From Candidatus Omnitrophota bacterium (GTDB lineage: Bacteria; Omnitrophota; Gorgyraeia; S143-82), in assembly GCA_015494585.1 (NCBI GenBank), contig WGAY01000078.1:1-55126 (forward strand): a stretch of DNA of 55,126 nucleotides. Reading direction: 5' to 3'. The notes under the pieces were generated by a model that saw only the letters and a list, made by a program, of their open reading frames with translations, made no database searches and had not been told where the DNA came from. Made by a program: the position numbers and the translations under genes. Below, piece after piece: positions 1 through 8,938 of the stretch. How positions within the stretch are numbered: position 1 is the first letter of the stretch; each line of letters begins with the position of its first letter.

Positions 1-132
1 TGCGATGCTACCCTATTGCGTCAGACTACTGGCTGGTCTCCTGAGGTGGGATTTAGGGATGGACTTGCCTTGACCATAGAGTGGTTTAAAAGACACAGAA
101 GCAGATACAAATCGGATATATACAATGTATGA
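1..132 (+). CDS. C-terminal fragment of an NAD-dependent sugar epimerase/dehydratase (truncated by window start)
   Basis: Frame 1 open from base 1 to TGA at 130-132: CDATLLRQTTGWSPEVGFRDGLALTIEWFKRHRSRYKSDIYNV; GWSPEV..F.DGL..TIEWF is typical of extended-SDR sugar epimerase C-termini. Confidence 0.7.
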   Translation, partial: CDATLLRQTTGWSPEVGFRDGLALTIEWFKRHRSRYKSDIYNV

Positions 133-211
133 TGAGAAGTATCGATATCTTTTTCTATCGCACTATACATGTTATAATCCTGAATTATGAGTAGATTTTA
201 GCTAAGATCAA

Positions 212-310
212 GGATGAAGAATGGAGTACGGAGAATGAAGGAATTTTTTTTATTAAGAAAGGAAAACATATCAGAAATAAAAATCCTTCATACTCCATTC
301 TTTCTCATCC
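212..310. repeat. Imperfect inverted repeat (about 99 bp), member of dispersed intergenic repeat family
   Basis: Left arm GGATGAAGAATGGAGTACGGAGAATGAAGGAATTTTT; reverse complement of right arm GGATGAGAAAGAATGGAGTATGAAGGATTTTT. Confidence 0.7.
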
Positions 311-409
311 AGTTTTGATTAAAATGCTGTAGTTTTGACTTTTGAGTTATATTTGGATTAACAAGGCGATGGAGGGTCCTATGATCCGAGATAAAGTATG
401 GGAGGCCCA

Positions 410-1288
410 ATGAAGGGGATTATATTGGCAGGCGGCTTTGGTACGAGGCTTTATCCGATAACCATCCCTGTGGTAAAGCAGCTTTTGCCTATATATGATA
501 AGCCTATGATATATTATCCCTTATCCACGCTTATGCTGGCCGGAATAAGGGATATACTGATTATATCTACCCCTTCGGATATTGATAGATTCAGGAGTCT
601 GTTTTCTGATGGCAGTAGATACGGACTGCGTATTGAGTATGCAGTACAGGATTATCCCAGGGGATTGGCTGATGCATTTATTGTGGGTAGGGACTTTATC
701 GGGGAAGAAGATGTGGCCCTGGTTCTGGGCGATAACATATTCTATGGTCACGGCCTAACCGATCTCCTTGAGGATAGCCGCAGGTATGTGGAAGCTCAAA
801 AAAATGCGGTTATCTTTGCCTATGCTGTAAAGAATCCGTCTGCCTATGGGGTTGTGGAGTTTGATGAAAACGGACGGGCTGTTTCTATAGTGGAGAAACC
901 TCATTCTCCAAATTCAAATTGGGCAGTTGTTGGTCTTTATTTTTACCCTAATGATGTGGTAGAGGTTGTAAAGGGGATATCTCCTTCTGAAAGAGGTGAG
1001 CTTGAGATAAGTGCGGTGAACGATTTTTATCTTAGATCTGCACGATTGGATGTGAGGCTGTTAGGCAGGGGTTATGCCTGGCTGGATACAGGGACATTTG
1101 AGAACCTGCTTGAGGCAGGCAAATTCATCGAGATTATAGAGAAGAGGCAGGGTTGGAAGATAGCCTGTATAGAAGAGATAGCCTATAGAAATGGCTTTAT
1201 ATCCAAGGAGCAGCTATTGGAGCTTGCCAGACCTTTGATGAAGAGTTCCTATGGGAAGTATCTGGTATCTCTGATAGAGGAGGACTGA
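410..1288 (+). CDS. rmlA: Glucose-1-phosphate thymidylyltransferase
   Basis: [56 protein letters not shown] track start 398, likelier ATG at 410. Confidence 0.95.
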   Translation: MKGIILAGGFGTRLYPITIPVVKQLLPIYDKPMIYYPLSTLMLAGIRDILIISTPSDIDRFRSLFSDGSRYGLRIEYAVQDYPRGLADAFIVGRDFIGEEDVALVLGDNIFYGHGLTDLLEDSRRYVEAQKNAVIFAYAVKNPSAYGVVEFDENGRAVSIVEKPHSPNSNWAVVGLYFYPNDVVEVVKGISPSERGELEISAVNDFYLRSARLDVRLLGRGYAWLDTGTFENLLEAGKFIEIIEKRQGWKIACIEEIAYRNGFISKEQLLELARPLMKSSYGKYLVSLIEED

Positions 1289-1839
1289 TGCGTTATTTCG
1301 AGACAGAACTTAAAGGTGTATTTATATTCGAGCCAAATGTGTTCGAGGACGAGAGGGGATATTTTTTCGAGAGCTTCCGCAAGTCTATAGTGGCAGAGGC
1401 ATTAGGTTATGATATTGATTTTGTTCAGGATAATGAGTCGAAGTCTTGTAGAGGGGTTTTGAGGGGCATTCACTATCAGCTGCCTCCCTTTGCCCAGAGC
1501 AAGCTCGTTCGCGTGGTTAAGGGAAAGATATGGGACGTAGCCGTTGACCTACGCAGGTCAAGTCCAAATTTTGGTAGGTGGATAGGAGTAATACTTGATG
1601 ATGAGTCCAAGCGACAGATATTTATCCCAAGGGGATTTGGCCATGGTTTTGTGGTCTTAAGCGATGAGGCGATAGTTGCCTACAAGGTAGACAACTACTA
1701 TTCCAGGGAACACGATAGGGGCATATTCTACGCGGATGAGGGCCTGAATATAGATTGGCCCTTGGAGAAGGCAGAGATTATCCTTTCGAATAAGGATGCT
1801 GGCTTGCCTCTTTTGAGGGATGCGGAGGTCTTTGAATGA
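1288..1839 (+). CDS. rmlC: dTDP-4-dehydrorhamnose 3,5-epimerase
   Basis: FEDERGYFFESF, QDNESKSCRGVLRGIHYQLPPFAQSKLVRV motifs; stop overlaps next gene. Confidence 0.95.
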   Translation: MRYFETELKGVFIFEPNVFEDERGYFFESFRKSIVAEALGYDIDFVQDNESKSCRGVLRGIHYQLPPFAQSKLVRVVKGKIWDVAVDLRRSSPNFGRWIGVILDDESKRQIFIPRGFGHGFVVLSDEAIVAYKVDNYYSREHDRGIFYADEGLNIDWPLEKAEIILSNKDAGLPLLRDAEVFE

Positions 1840-2846
1840 AGACATTGCTTATCACGGGCGGTGCGGGTTTTATTGGCAGCAATTTTATAATCTATCTTAT
1901 GGATAGATATGAGGACTACAGGATAGTAAACCTGGATTTGCTTACCTATGCCGCTGATCTAGATAATCTGAAGGGCATAGAAGGCAGGGACAATTATGTC
2001 TTTGTCCAGGGAGATATCTGCGATGCAGAGCTTGTGAGTCGCTTGTTCAGAGACTACGATGTATCGGCTGTAATACATTTCGCTGCGGAATCGCATGTCG
2101 ATAATTCTATTGTCAATCCTGGTGTATTTATCCGGACCAATGTGCTGGGGACTTACGTCTTATTGGATGCTGCATATCGCTATTGGATGGATGGGCCTTT
2201 CAGGATCAAGAAGGGCTTTGAGAATGCGCGATTTCACCATATATCTACGGATGAGGTCTATGGAAGCCTAACGGATGATGGCTATTTTACAGAGGATTCA
2301 CCGTATGCGCCGAATTCACCTTATAGTGCATCGAAGGCATCTAGTGATATGCTAGTGAGAAGTTATCACCACACATATGGTATGAATACTGTGATAACTA
2401 ACTGTTCGAATAATTACGGCCCAAGGCAGCACAAGGAAAAGCTAATACCGACGATAATACGCTCTGCACTTGAGGACAGGCCGATCCCGATATATGGGCA
2501 GGGCCTGAATGTAAGGGATTGGCTTTATGTAGAGGACCACTGCAGGGCGATTGATGTGGTATTTCATAATGCGGATTCGGGTCAGACATACAATATTGGC
2601 GGGGAAAGTGAGAAGAGGAACATAGATGTTGCCAAGATTATCTGCCATATTCTCGATGAGATGAGGCCACGTTCTTCTGGTAGTTATGAGGAGCTGATTA
2701 CATTTGTAGAAGACCGCCCTGGACACGATTGGCGCTATGCTATGGATATATCGAAGATAAAAAGGGATCTGGGGTGGGAGCCCCAGATAGCATTTGAGGA
2801 TGGGATAAGGATGACAGTGGAATATTATTTGGAAAGATTTGGTTGA
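1836..2846 (+). CDS. rmlB: dTDP-glucose 4,6-dehydratase
   Basis: TGGAGFIGSNF, YxxxK (YSASKASSD), NCSNNYGPRQHKEKLIPTII, VEDHCRAI motifs. Confidence 0.95.
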   Translation: MKTLLITGGAGFIGSNFIIYLMDRYEDYRIVNLDLLTYAADLDNLKGIEGRDNYVFVQGDICDAELVSRLFRDYDVSAVIHFAAESHVDNSIVNPGVFIRTNVLGTYVLLDAAYRYWMDGPFRIKKGFENARFHHISTDEVYGSLTDDGYFTEDSPYAPNSPYSASKASSDMLVRSYHHTYGMNTVITNCSNNYGPRQHKEKLIPTIIRSALEDRPIPIYGQGLNVRDWLYVEDHCRAIDVVFHNADSGQTYNIGGESEKRNIDVAKIICHILDEMRPRSSGSYEELITFVEDRPGHDWRYAMDISKIKRDLGWEPQIAFEDGIRMTVEYYLERFG

Positions 2847-2865
2847 ATGCAGGAGGTTTGAGAGA

Positions 2866-4119
2866 ATGGACGTTAAGGGGTATCTAGCAGGCATCTCGAA
2901 GAGGGCAAGGCAGGCCTCTTATTCAGTGGCCAAGGCCAGTACTGAGGAGAAGAACAGACTGTTAAAGGAGATGGCGAAGGCATTGAGGGAAAAGAGCGAT
3001 TATATTATTCAGGAGAACGAAAAGGACCTTCTCTATGCCAAAGAACATAATCTGTCTAAGGCAATGCAGGATAGGTTGCTGTTAAATAAGGCGCGTATAG
3101 AGGCGATGGCAGTATCCCTTGAGGAGATAGCGGCCCTGAAGGACCCGGTGGGGGAGGTTATCTCTGCCTGGCGGAATAAGGACGACCTGTGGATACATAA
3201 GGTCAGGGTACCGATAGGAGTGATTGGGATAATATATGAGTCCAGACCAAACGTTACCTCTGATTGTATTGGGCTGTGTATAAAGTCGGGAAATGCGGTT
3301 ATATTGCGGGGCGGAAAGGAGGCAATAAATTCTAACCTTGCGATATTTAAGACATTGAAGGCTGTATTGGAGAATAGCTCTATTTCCAGCGATGTTATCT
3401 CTTTTGTAGAAACGACCGACCGCAGTGCGGTTGCAGAGATGCTCAGGCAGGTTGGTTTTATCGATCTGATAATCCCTAGAGGAGGTGAGGGACTAATTAG
3501 ATTTGTGACTGAGAATTCCCTTGTGCCGGTTATCAAGCACTATAAAGGGGTATGCCATGAATTTGTGGATGCATCTGCTGATATTGATATGGCGGTTGAT
3601 ATATGCCTGAATGCCAAAGTGCAGCGTCCAGGGGTGTGTAATGCGATAGAAAAGATAATCGTGCACAGGGATATTGCCAGAGAATTTATCCCCAAGGTGG
3701 CAAAGGCCTTAAAGGATGCTGGGGTTGAGATCAGGGGTTGCCAGGAGACGGTCGGTATTGTAGATTGTGTCCTGGCCGAGGAGGACGATTGGTATGAGGA
3801 ATATCTGGATTTAAAGATTGCAATAAAGGTGGTTGATTCGCTCCAGGATGCAATTGAGTGGATTAACCAGCACAGTTCTCACCATTCAGATGGTATTATT
3901 ACCTCAGATTATGAATCGGCTATGCGCTTTACGCGGGAGGTAGATTCTGCGGCGGTCTATGTTAATGCCTCTACACGCTTTACTGATGGCGGTGTGTTTG
4001 GGCTTGGTGCAGAGATAGGGATAAGCACGGACAAGCTGCACGCTCGTGGACCTATGGGTGTAGAGGAATTGACGACATATAAGTATATTATATTTGGGGA
4101 GGGGCAGGTAAGGAAGTAG
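2866..4119 (+). CDS. proA: Gamma-glutamyl phosphate reductase
   Basis: IGVIGIIYESRPNVTSDCIGLCIKSGNAVILRGGKEAI; RPGVCNAIE; FGLGAEIGISTDKLHARGPMGVEELTTYKY; RBS aggagg before ATG 2866. Confidence 0.95.
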   Translation: MDVKGYLAGISKRARQASYSVAKASTEEKNRLLKEMAKALREKSDYIIQENEKDLLYAKEHNLSKAMQDRLLLNKARIEAMAVSLEEIAALKDPVGEVISAWRNKDDLWIHKVRVPIGVIGIIYESRPNVTSDCIGLCIKSGNAVILRGGKEAINSNLAIFKTLKAVLENSSISSDVISFVETTDRSAVAEMLRQVGFIDLIIPRGGEGLIRFVTENSLVPVIKHYKGVCHEFVDASADIDMAVDICLNAKVQRPGVCNAIEKIIVHRDIAREFIPKVAKALKDAGVEIRGCQETVGIVDCVLAEEDDWYEEYLDLKIAIKVVDSLQDAIEWINQHSSHHSDGIITSDYESAMRFTREVDSAAVYVNASTRFTDGGVFGLGAEIGISTDKLHARGPMGVEELTTYKYIIFGEGQVRK

Positions 4120-4136
4120 TTCCCTTTGGAGTTACT

Positions 4137-4697
4137 ATGGGTCGACGGATAGGTATGCTTGGCGGGGCCTTTGACCCACCTCACATAGGCCACCTGATTC
4201 TGGCGGAGGCCGCATATAGGCAGTGCGCACTTGATGAGGTTGTCTTTGTGCCTTACCATTTAAGTGGAGATAAATATCCCTGCGCAAGTCCTGAAGACAG
4301 ACTCGAGATGATGCGCCTTTCTGTAAAAGGGATTGATTATTTTTCCTGTAGTGATATGGAGATAAAGAGAGGAGGCAGGACTTATACTATAGATACGGTT
4401 AAGGAGGTCCTCGAAAGGGAACCTGATTGCCAGCTATTTTGGATAATAGGTTCTGATTCTGCTAGGGGCTTAACTTCTTGGAAAGAATGGGAAAACCTGA
4501 TAAAATTGGTACAGTTTATTGTGGGGTATAGGGATGAACTTATCCCTGAACGGGATTATTTTATACCCGTCTCTATCCCTTATATAGGGATAAGCTCTTC
4601 TGAGGTGCGCAGGAGATTGAAGGAAGGTAGTTCGGTAAGGTTTATGATTCCTGAGGCAGTAAGGGAATATATTATCGAGAGGGGATTATATAGATGA
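4137..4697 (+). CDS. nadD: Nicotinate-nucleotide adenylyltransferase
   Basis: GMLGGAFDPPHIGHLILAE and ISSSEVRRRLKEGSSVRFMIPEAVREYI motifs. Confidence 0.93.
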   Translation: MGRRIGMLGGAFDPPHIGHLILAEAAYRQCALDEVVFVPYHLSGDKYPCASPEDRLEMMRLSVKGIDYFSCSDMEIKRGGRTYTIDTVKEVLEREPDCQLFWIIGSDSARGLTSWKEWENLIKLVQFIVGYRDELIPERDYFIPVSIPYIGISSSEVRRRLKEGSSVRFMIPEAVREYIIERGLYR

Positions 4698-5560
4698 GTA
4701 TATTCAGACCCAAAAAGCGATTTAGCTTATTCCATAAAAAGGAAAAGAAAAGGGATGTTCCATCGGATCTCCTAACAAAGTGTCCTTCCTGCCATAAACT
4801 GATATTGAGCAGGCAGATAGAGGAAAACCTCTCGGTTTGTACGAACTGTGGGTTTCATATGCAGATATCTGCGCGAAGGCGTATAGAGATAACCGTGGAT
4901 GAGGGAAGTTTTGATGAGATGTTTGCTGAGATTAAGACAACTGATCCACTCGAATTTAGCGGGCCTAAGACCTACAAGGATAAGCTAAAAGAGGCAAGGG
5001 AGCAGACTGGATTGGATGAGGCGATTATTACTGGGACTGCCAGTATAAATGGTCGACGGGTTGCCCTGGCGGTTACGGATTCCAGGTTTATTATGGGTTC
5101 GATGGGTTCGGTTTTGGGAGAAAGATTTACCAGATTGACAGAGTATGCAATGGAGAATTCTTTGCCATTGATATCTATATCTGCCTCAGGGGGTGGTGCG
5201 AGGATGTATGAGGGGATGTTTTCCCTGATGCAGATGGCCAAGACCTCCGCGGCAGTGGGTAGGTATCAAAAGAATGGGGGGATATATATATCCGTATTGA
5301 CCAATCCGACAATGGCGGGTATCCTGGCAAGTTTTGCTTCACTTGGGGATTTGCTCATAGCAGAACCTGGGGCATTGATAGGTTTTGCTGGCCCCAGGGT
5401 TATCAAGCGCACGATAAACCAGGACCTTCCCGAGGGGTTTCAGCGCTCCGAGTTCTTGCAGAAACATGGATTAATTGATATGATTGTAGAACGCAAAAAT
5501 ATGAGAGATACATTGATAAGACTTCTGGAAACCTTCTGGTATTACAAAGATAGAAATTAG
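4694..5560 (+). CDS. accD: Acetyl-CoA carboxylase carboxyltransferase subunit beta
   Basis: CPSCHKLILSRQIEENLSVCTNCGFH zinc ribbon; SASGGGARMYEGMFSLMQMAKTSAA; FAGPRVIKRT. Confidence 0.95.
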   Translation: MSIFRPKKRFSLFHKKEKKRDVPSDLLTKCPSCHKLILSRQIEENLSVCTNCGFHMQISARRRIEITVDEGSFDEMFAEIKTTDPLEFSGPKTYKDKLKEAREQTGLDEAIITGTASINGRRVALAVTDSRFIMGSMGSVLGERFTRLTEYAMENSLPLISISASGGGARMYEGMFSLMQMAKTSAAVGRYQKNGGIYISVLTNPTMAGILASFASLGDLLIAEPGALIGFAGPRVIKRTINQDLPEGFQRSEFLQKHGLIDMIVERKNMRDTLIRLLETFWYYKDRN

Positions 5561-5570
5561 TGGAGGTAAT

Positions 5571-6677
5571 ATGGCAGAGGTAATTCTAAAGCAGGTTGTA
5601 AAGAGGTATGACAGGGGTGTTACGGCAGTAAAGGGGATAGACCTTGAGATAAAAGACGGAGAGTTTGTAGTATTGGTTGGCCCTTCGGGTTGTGGTAAGT
5701 CAACCACTCTGAGGTTGATAGCTGGCCTGGAGACTGTGACCAGCGGAGAGATATACATAGGCGATAGGCTGGTCAATGATGTTCCGCCGAAGAACAGAAA
5801 TATAGCTATGGTATTTCAGAACTATGCCCTTTATCCCCATATGACTGTATTTGAGAATATGGCATTTGGCCTGAAGTTGAGGCGTTATCCTAAAGAAGAG
5901 ATAAGGTCTCGGGTAGAGGAGGCGGCAGAGATTTTGGGTATAAAGCACCTATTGTCGAGGAAACCAAAAGAGCTTTCTGGTGGAGAGCGCCAGAGGGTGG
6001 CAGTTGGCCGAGCAATAGTGCGTAAACCTTTGGTGTTTTTGTTTGATGAGCCGCTGAGTAATCTGGATGCAAAATTGAGAGTAACAATGCGTACAGAGAT
6101 AAAGAGATTGCATTCGAGATTAAAGACAACGATGATATACGTTACACACGACCAGGTTGAGGCAATGACAATGGGCGACAGGGTCTGTATACTTCGTTCA
6201 GGTGAGATACAACAGTTTGACGATCCTGTAAGCGTGTATGAACGGCCTGCTAATAAATTCGTTGCCGGATTTATCGGTACACCGCCTATGAACTTTTTCG
6301 AGGGTAAGATAGTGAGAAAACAGGATAAATACTACTTTCAGGGTGATGATCTGGATTTAAAGATAACAGAGGCTATGTATCCAGTGATAAAGTCCTATGC
6401 GGATAAAGAGATTATTATGGGTATTCGTGCCGAGGACATACACGATATAGGCTATGTTACCTTTGCCAAACAGACAGGAAATAGGGCAAAGGTGATATGT
6501 GATGTGATTGAACCGATGGGCTCTGATTCCTTTGTCTATTTCAGGAGCGGAGAAAAGACCTTTGTGGCAAGGATGAGACCGAATCTGGCGCCGAGTGTTG
6601 AATCGGAGGTCGAGGTCATTTTTGATATGGCAAAGGTCCATTTCTTCGACAAAGACACAGAGAAGACCATTGTTTAG
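5571..6677 (+). CDS. ugpC: Sugar-type ABC transporter ATP-binding protein (UgpC/MsmK/MalK family)
   Basis: GPSGCGKSTTLRLIAGLE, ELSGGERQRVAVGRAI, FDEPLSNLDAKLR; TOBE-like C-terminus. Confidence 0.9.
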   Translation: MAEVILKQVVKRYDRGVTAVKGIDLEIKDGEFVVLVGPSGCGKSTTLRLIAGLETVTSGEIYIGDRLVNDVPPKNRNIAMVFQNYALYPHMTVFENMAFGLKLRRYPKEEIRSRVEEAAEILGIKHLLSRKPKELSGGERQRVAVGRAIVRKPLVFLFDEPLSNLDAKLRVTMRTEIKRLHSRLKTTMIYVTHDQVEAMTMGDRVCILRSGEIQQFDDPVSVYERPANKFVAGFIGTPPMNFFEGKIVRKQDKYYFQGDDLDLKITEAMYPVIKSYADKEIIMGIRAEDIHDIGYVTFAKQTGNRAKVICDVIEPMGSDSFVYFRSGEKTFVARMRPNLAPSVESEVEVIFDMAKVHFFDKDTEKTIV

Positions 6678-7926
6678 AAAAAATCTTTTTACAATTGTTG
6701 CTATTCTTGCTTATGTTATCCTTCCTCTGTGGTACGCTATCAGTTACTGCCCTTATAATATATTTTTTGTCTTCTTATCCTATATTATCGTACTTTCAAT
6801 AATCGTATTCCTCTACCGCAGAATAACCAATACGGTCTGCTATTGGGAGATTAAAAAGAGTGATCTATACGAGAAAATCAATCTCCTGCAGGCAGAGGTG
6901 GAACAGGCCTCGCGTATGGAAAATATACTCCAGAGGAAAAAGAGTCGTTATCTCGCTCTGGAGTCTATGATGCAGAAACTTAGTTATAATCTTTCACTTG
7001 AGGCGGTTTCCCATTACATAGTACAGAAATGTATGGACATGATACCTAAAGCGGATATTGCTGTACTTTACATAGTAGATGAGGATAAACAGCGGCTTAA
7101 TCTGGTGGAAAGTGTTGGAGAGGACCCAGAATTCTACAAATTGCCAAAGAATGGAGATATATTCGACAAGTGGGTGATGAAGCATGCTTGCCCTTTATTG
7201 GTGGAGGATACATCTCAGGACTACAGGTTTGACCTGGATAGCCTTGGCAAGGCCATACCAATTGGCTCGTTAATAAGTGTTCCTCTTATGCTGGAAGAGA
7301 AGGTAATAGGTATCTTGCGCATAGATTCATTTGATAAGTATACCTTTTATTCGGAAGACCTCTCTTTCCTGCAGACCATAGGAGACTTGGCCGCAGTTGC
7401 AATAGGAAACACTATCCTCTATAAGCGTATGGAGGATCTGGCATTGCATGATGGCCTGACAAATCTCTATATGCGGCGTTACATATTAGAGCGCCTTGAA
7501 AGTATTATCCTTTATCATAAGAAAAATGTTTTCTCGCTTTTGATGATAGATATAGATGATTTCAAGAAATACAACGATACCTATGGTCATACGGCAGGCG
7601 ATATTGTTATAAAGAATGTCGCGCGTGTTTTACTTAAACATACGAGAATACATAAAGATATAGTTGCACGTTACGGTGGAGAGGAGTTTTTGGTATATCT
7701 AGAGGAGAGGAATCTTCAAGCTGCTGTTGAGATAGCAGAGAAGATACGTCAGGATATAGAATCGAAACAGGTTGTCCTCAGAAGGATACCTACCAGTGTT
7801 ACGGTGTCCATAGGGGTGGCCTCTTATCCTAAGGACGGCAAGGATAAGATTACCCTGATTAAGAAGGCGGATGAAAGGTTGTACGTGGCCAAGTCAACAG
7901 GGAAGAATAGGGTATGTTTTGCCTGA
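6670..7926 (+). CDS. Membrane-anchored GAF-GGDEF diguanylate cyclase
   Basis: Hydrophobic N-terminus, GAF-like region, RYGGEEF; ORF track start 6595 but TTG at 6670 avoids long overlap with preceding gene. Confidence 0.85.
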   Translation: MFRKNLFTIVAILAYVILPLWYAISYCPYNIFFVFLSYIIVLSIIVFLYRRITNTVCYWEIKKSDLYEKINLLQAEVEQASRMENILQRKKSRYLALESMMQKLSYNLSLEAVSHYIVQKCMDMIPKADIAVLYIVDEDKQRLNLVESVGEDPEFYKLPKNGDIFDKWVMKHACPLLVEDTSQDYRFDLDSLGKAIPIGSLISVPLMLEEKVIGILRIDSFDKYTFYSEDLSFLQTIGDLAAVAIGNTILYKRMEDLALHDGLTNLYMRRYILERLESIILYHKKNVFSLLMIDIDDFKKYNDTYGHTAGDIVIKNVARVLLKHTRIHKDIVARYGGEEFLVYLEERNLQAAVEIAEKIRQDIESKQVVLRRIPTSVTVSIGVASYPKDGKDKITLIKKADERLYVAKSTGKNRVCFA

Positions 7927-8918
7927 CGCTTATTTTATCCATAATATTTGGTGTGGGTGGATGGATTATTATCTACCTATTAGCCAAAAATAAAAAGATA
8001 TCTGCGGATATGGAGTTTAAGATACAGGAGCTGGAGAAGACCCGTCAGAGGATGTACTATGACCTTGAGGCGCAGAGGAGAAAGAATAGGGAATTCGAAA
8101 AGGATGCCGAGAAAGAAGTCAAACTCTACGAGATAATAAAGAGCCTCACCAAGACGTTAGATGAGATAGAGATGTTTAAGATATTTAAGGAAAAATTAAA
8201 GGAGTACATCAATGTCGAGGACTGTATGTTCATAGACAGCACGGAATTATCTCTGACCCATAGTATGGAATATTATCTCTTTCCCATACGAGTTGAGAAC
8301 GATATACGTGGTTATCTTGCGGTCAAGGGTTGTAAGGACGAGGACTTGGATGTTTTCCACATCCTTGCGAATCAGTTTGCACTTGGAATGCGTAGGATAA
8401 AGTTATATAAGGCCATTGAAGAGATGGCTATTACCGATGAGCTTACTGGGACATTTTTACGCAGGTATGTTCTGGATCGCTTTTTTGAGAGCTTATTGCG
8501 GGCCAATAAATTTGGTTCGCCGTTAAGCTTTCTAATGATAGATGTAGACGATTTTAAGAAGATAAACGACTCCTATGGGCACCTTGTGGGCGATGCGGTC
8601 CTGAAGGAGGTGGCCAGTCGTATTATGTCAACGGCACGTGAGATAGATCTTGTGGGCCGTTATGGCGGGGAGGAGTTTTGCGTAATTCTGCTGGATACTG
8701 ATAAAAACGGTGCCAGGATGGCTGCTGAACGTATTTGTAGTGTGGTATCTGAACGCCCGATAACAGCCTATAATGAAAGCCTTTCTGTAACAGTGAGCGT
8801 GGGTGTTGCCTCTTTCCCTGAAGACGGAAAGGACCCCTATACTATAATTGAAGTGGCTGACAAGGCCCTATATGAGGCCAAAAAGACAGGGAAAAATAGG
8901 TTTGTGAGTATGGATTAA
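7914..8918 (+). CDS. GGDEF-domain diguanylate cyclase with N-terminal TM and coiled coil
   Basis: REIDLVGRYGGEEFCVILLD; SVGVASFPEDGKDPYTIIEVADKALYEAKKTGKNR. Confidence 0.88.
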   Translation: MFCLTLILSIIFGVGGWIIIYLLAKNKKISADMEFKIQELEKTRQRMYYDLEAQRRKNREFEKDAEKEVKLYEIIKSLTKTLDEIEMFKIFKEKLKEYINVEDCMFIDSTELSLTHSMEYYLFPIRVENDIRGYLAVKGCKDEDLDVFHILANQFALGMRRIKLYKAIEEMAITDELTGTFLRRYVLDRFFESLLRANKFGSPLSFLMIDVDDFKKINDSYGHLVGDAVLKEVASRIMSTAREIDLVGRYGGEEFCVILLDTDKNGARMAAERICSVVSERPITAYNESLSVTVSVGVASFPEDGKDPYTIIEVADKALYEAKKTGKNRFVSMD

Positions 8919-8938
8919 TATAAGGCAGAACTTTCTGA

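Noticed and set aside
2442-2894. 150-aa minus ORF inside rmlB
   Set aside because: Antisense shadow; no motif
3033-3536. 167-aa minus ORF inside proA
   Set aside because: Antisense shadow of a strongly conserved gene
5571-6677. Complete sugar ABC transporter operon around the UgpC-like ATPase
   Set aside because: No permease or binding protein genes adjacent; it is an orphan ATPase in this window
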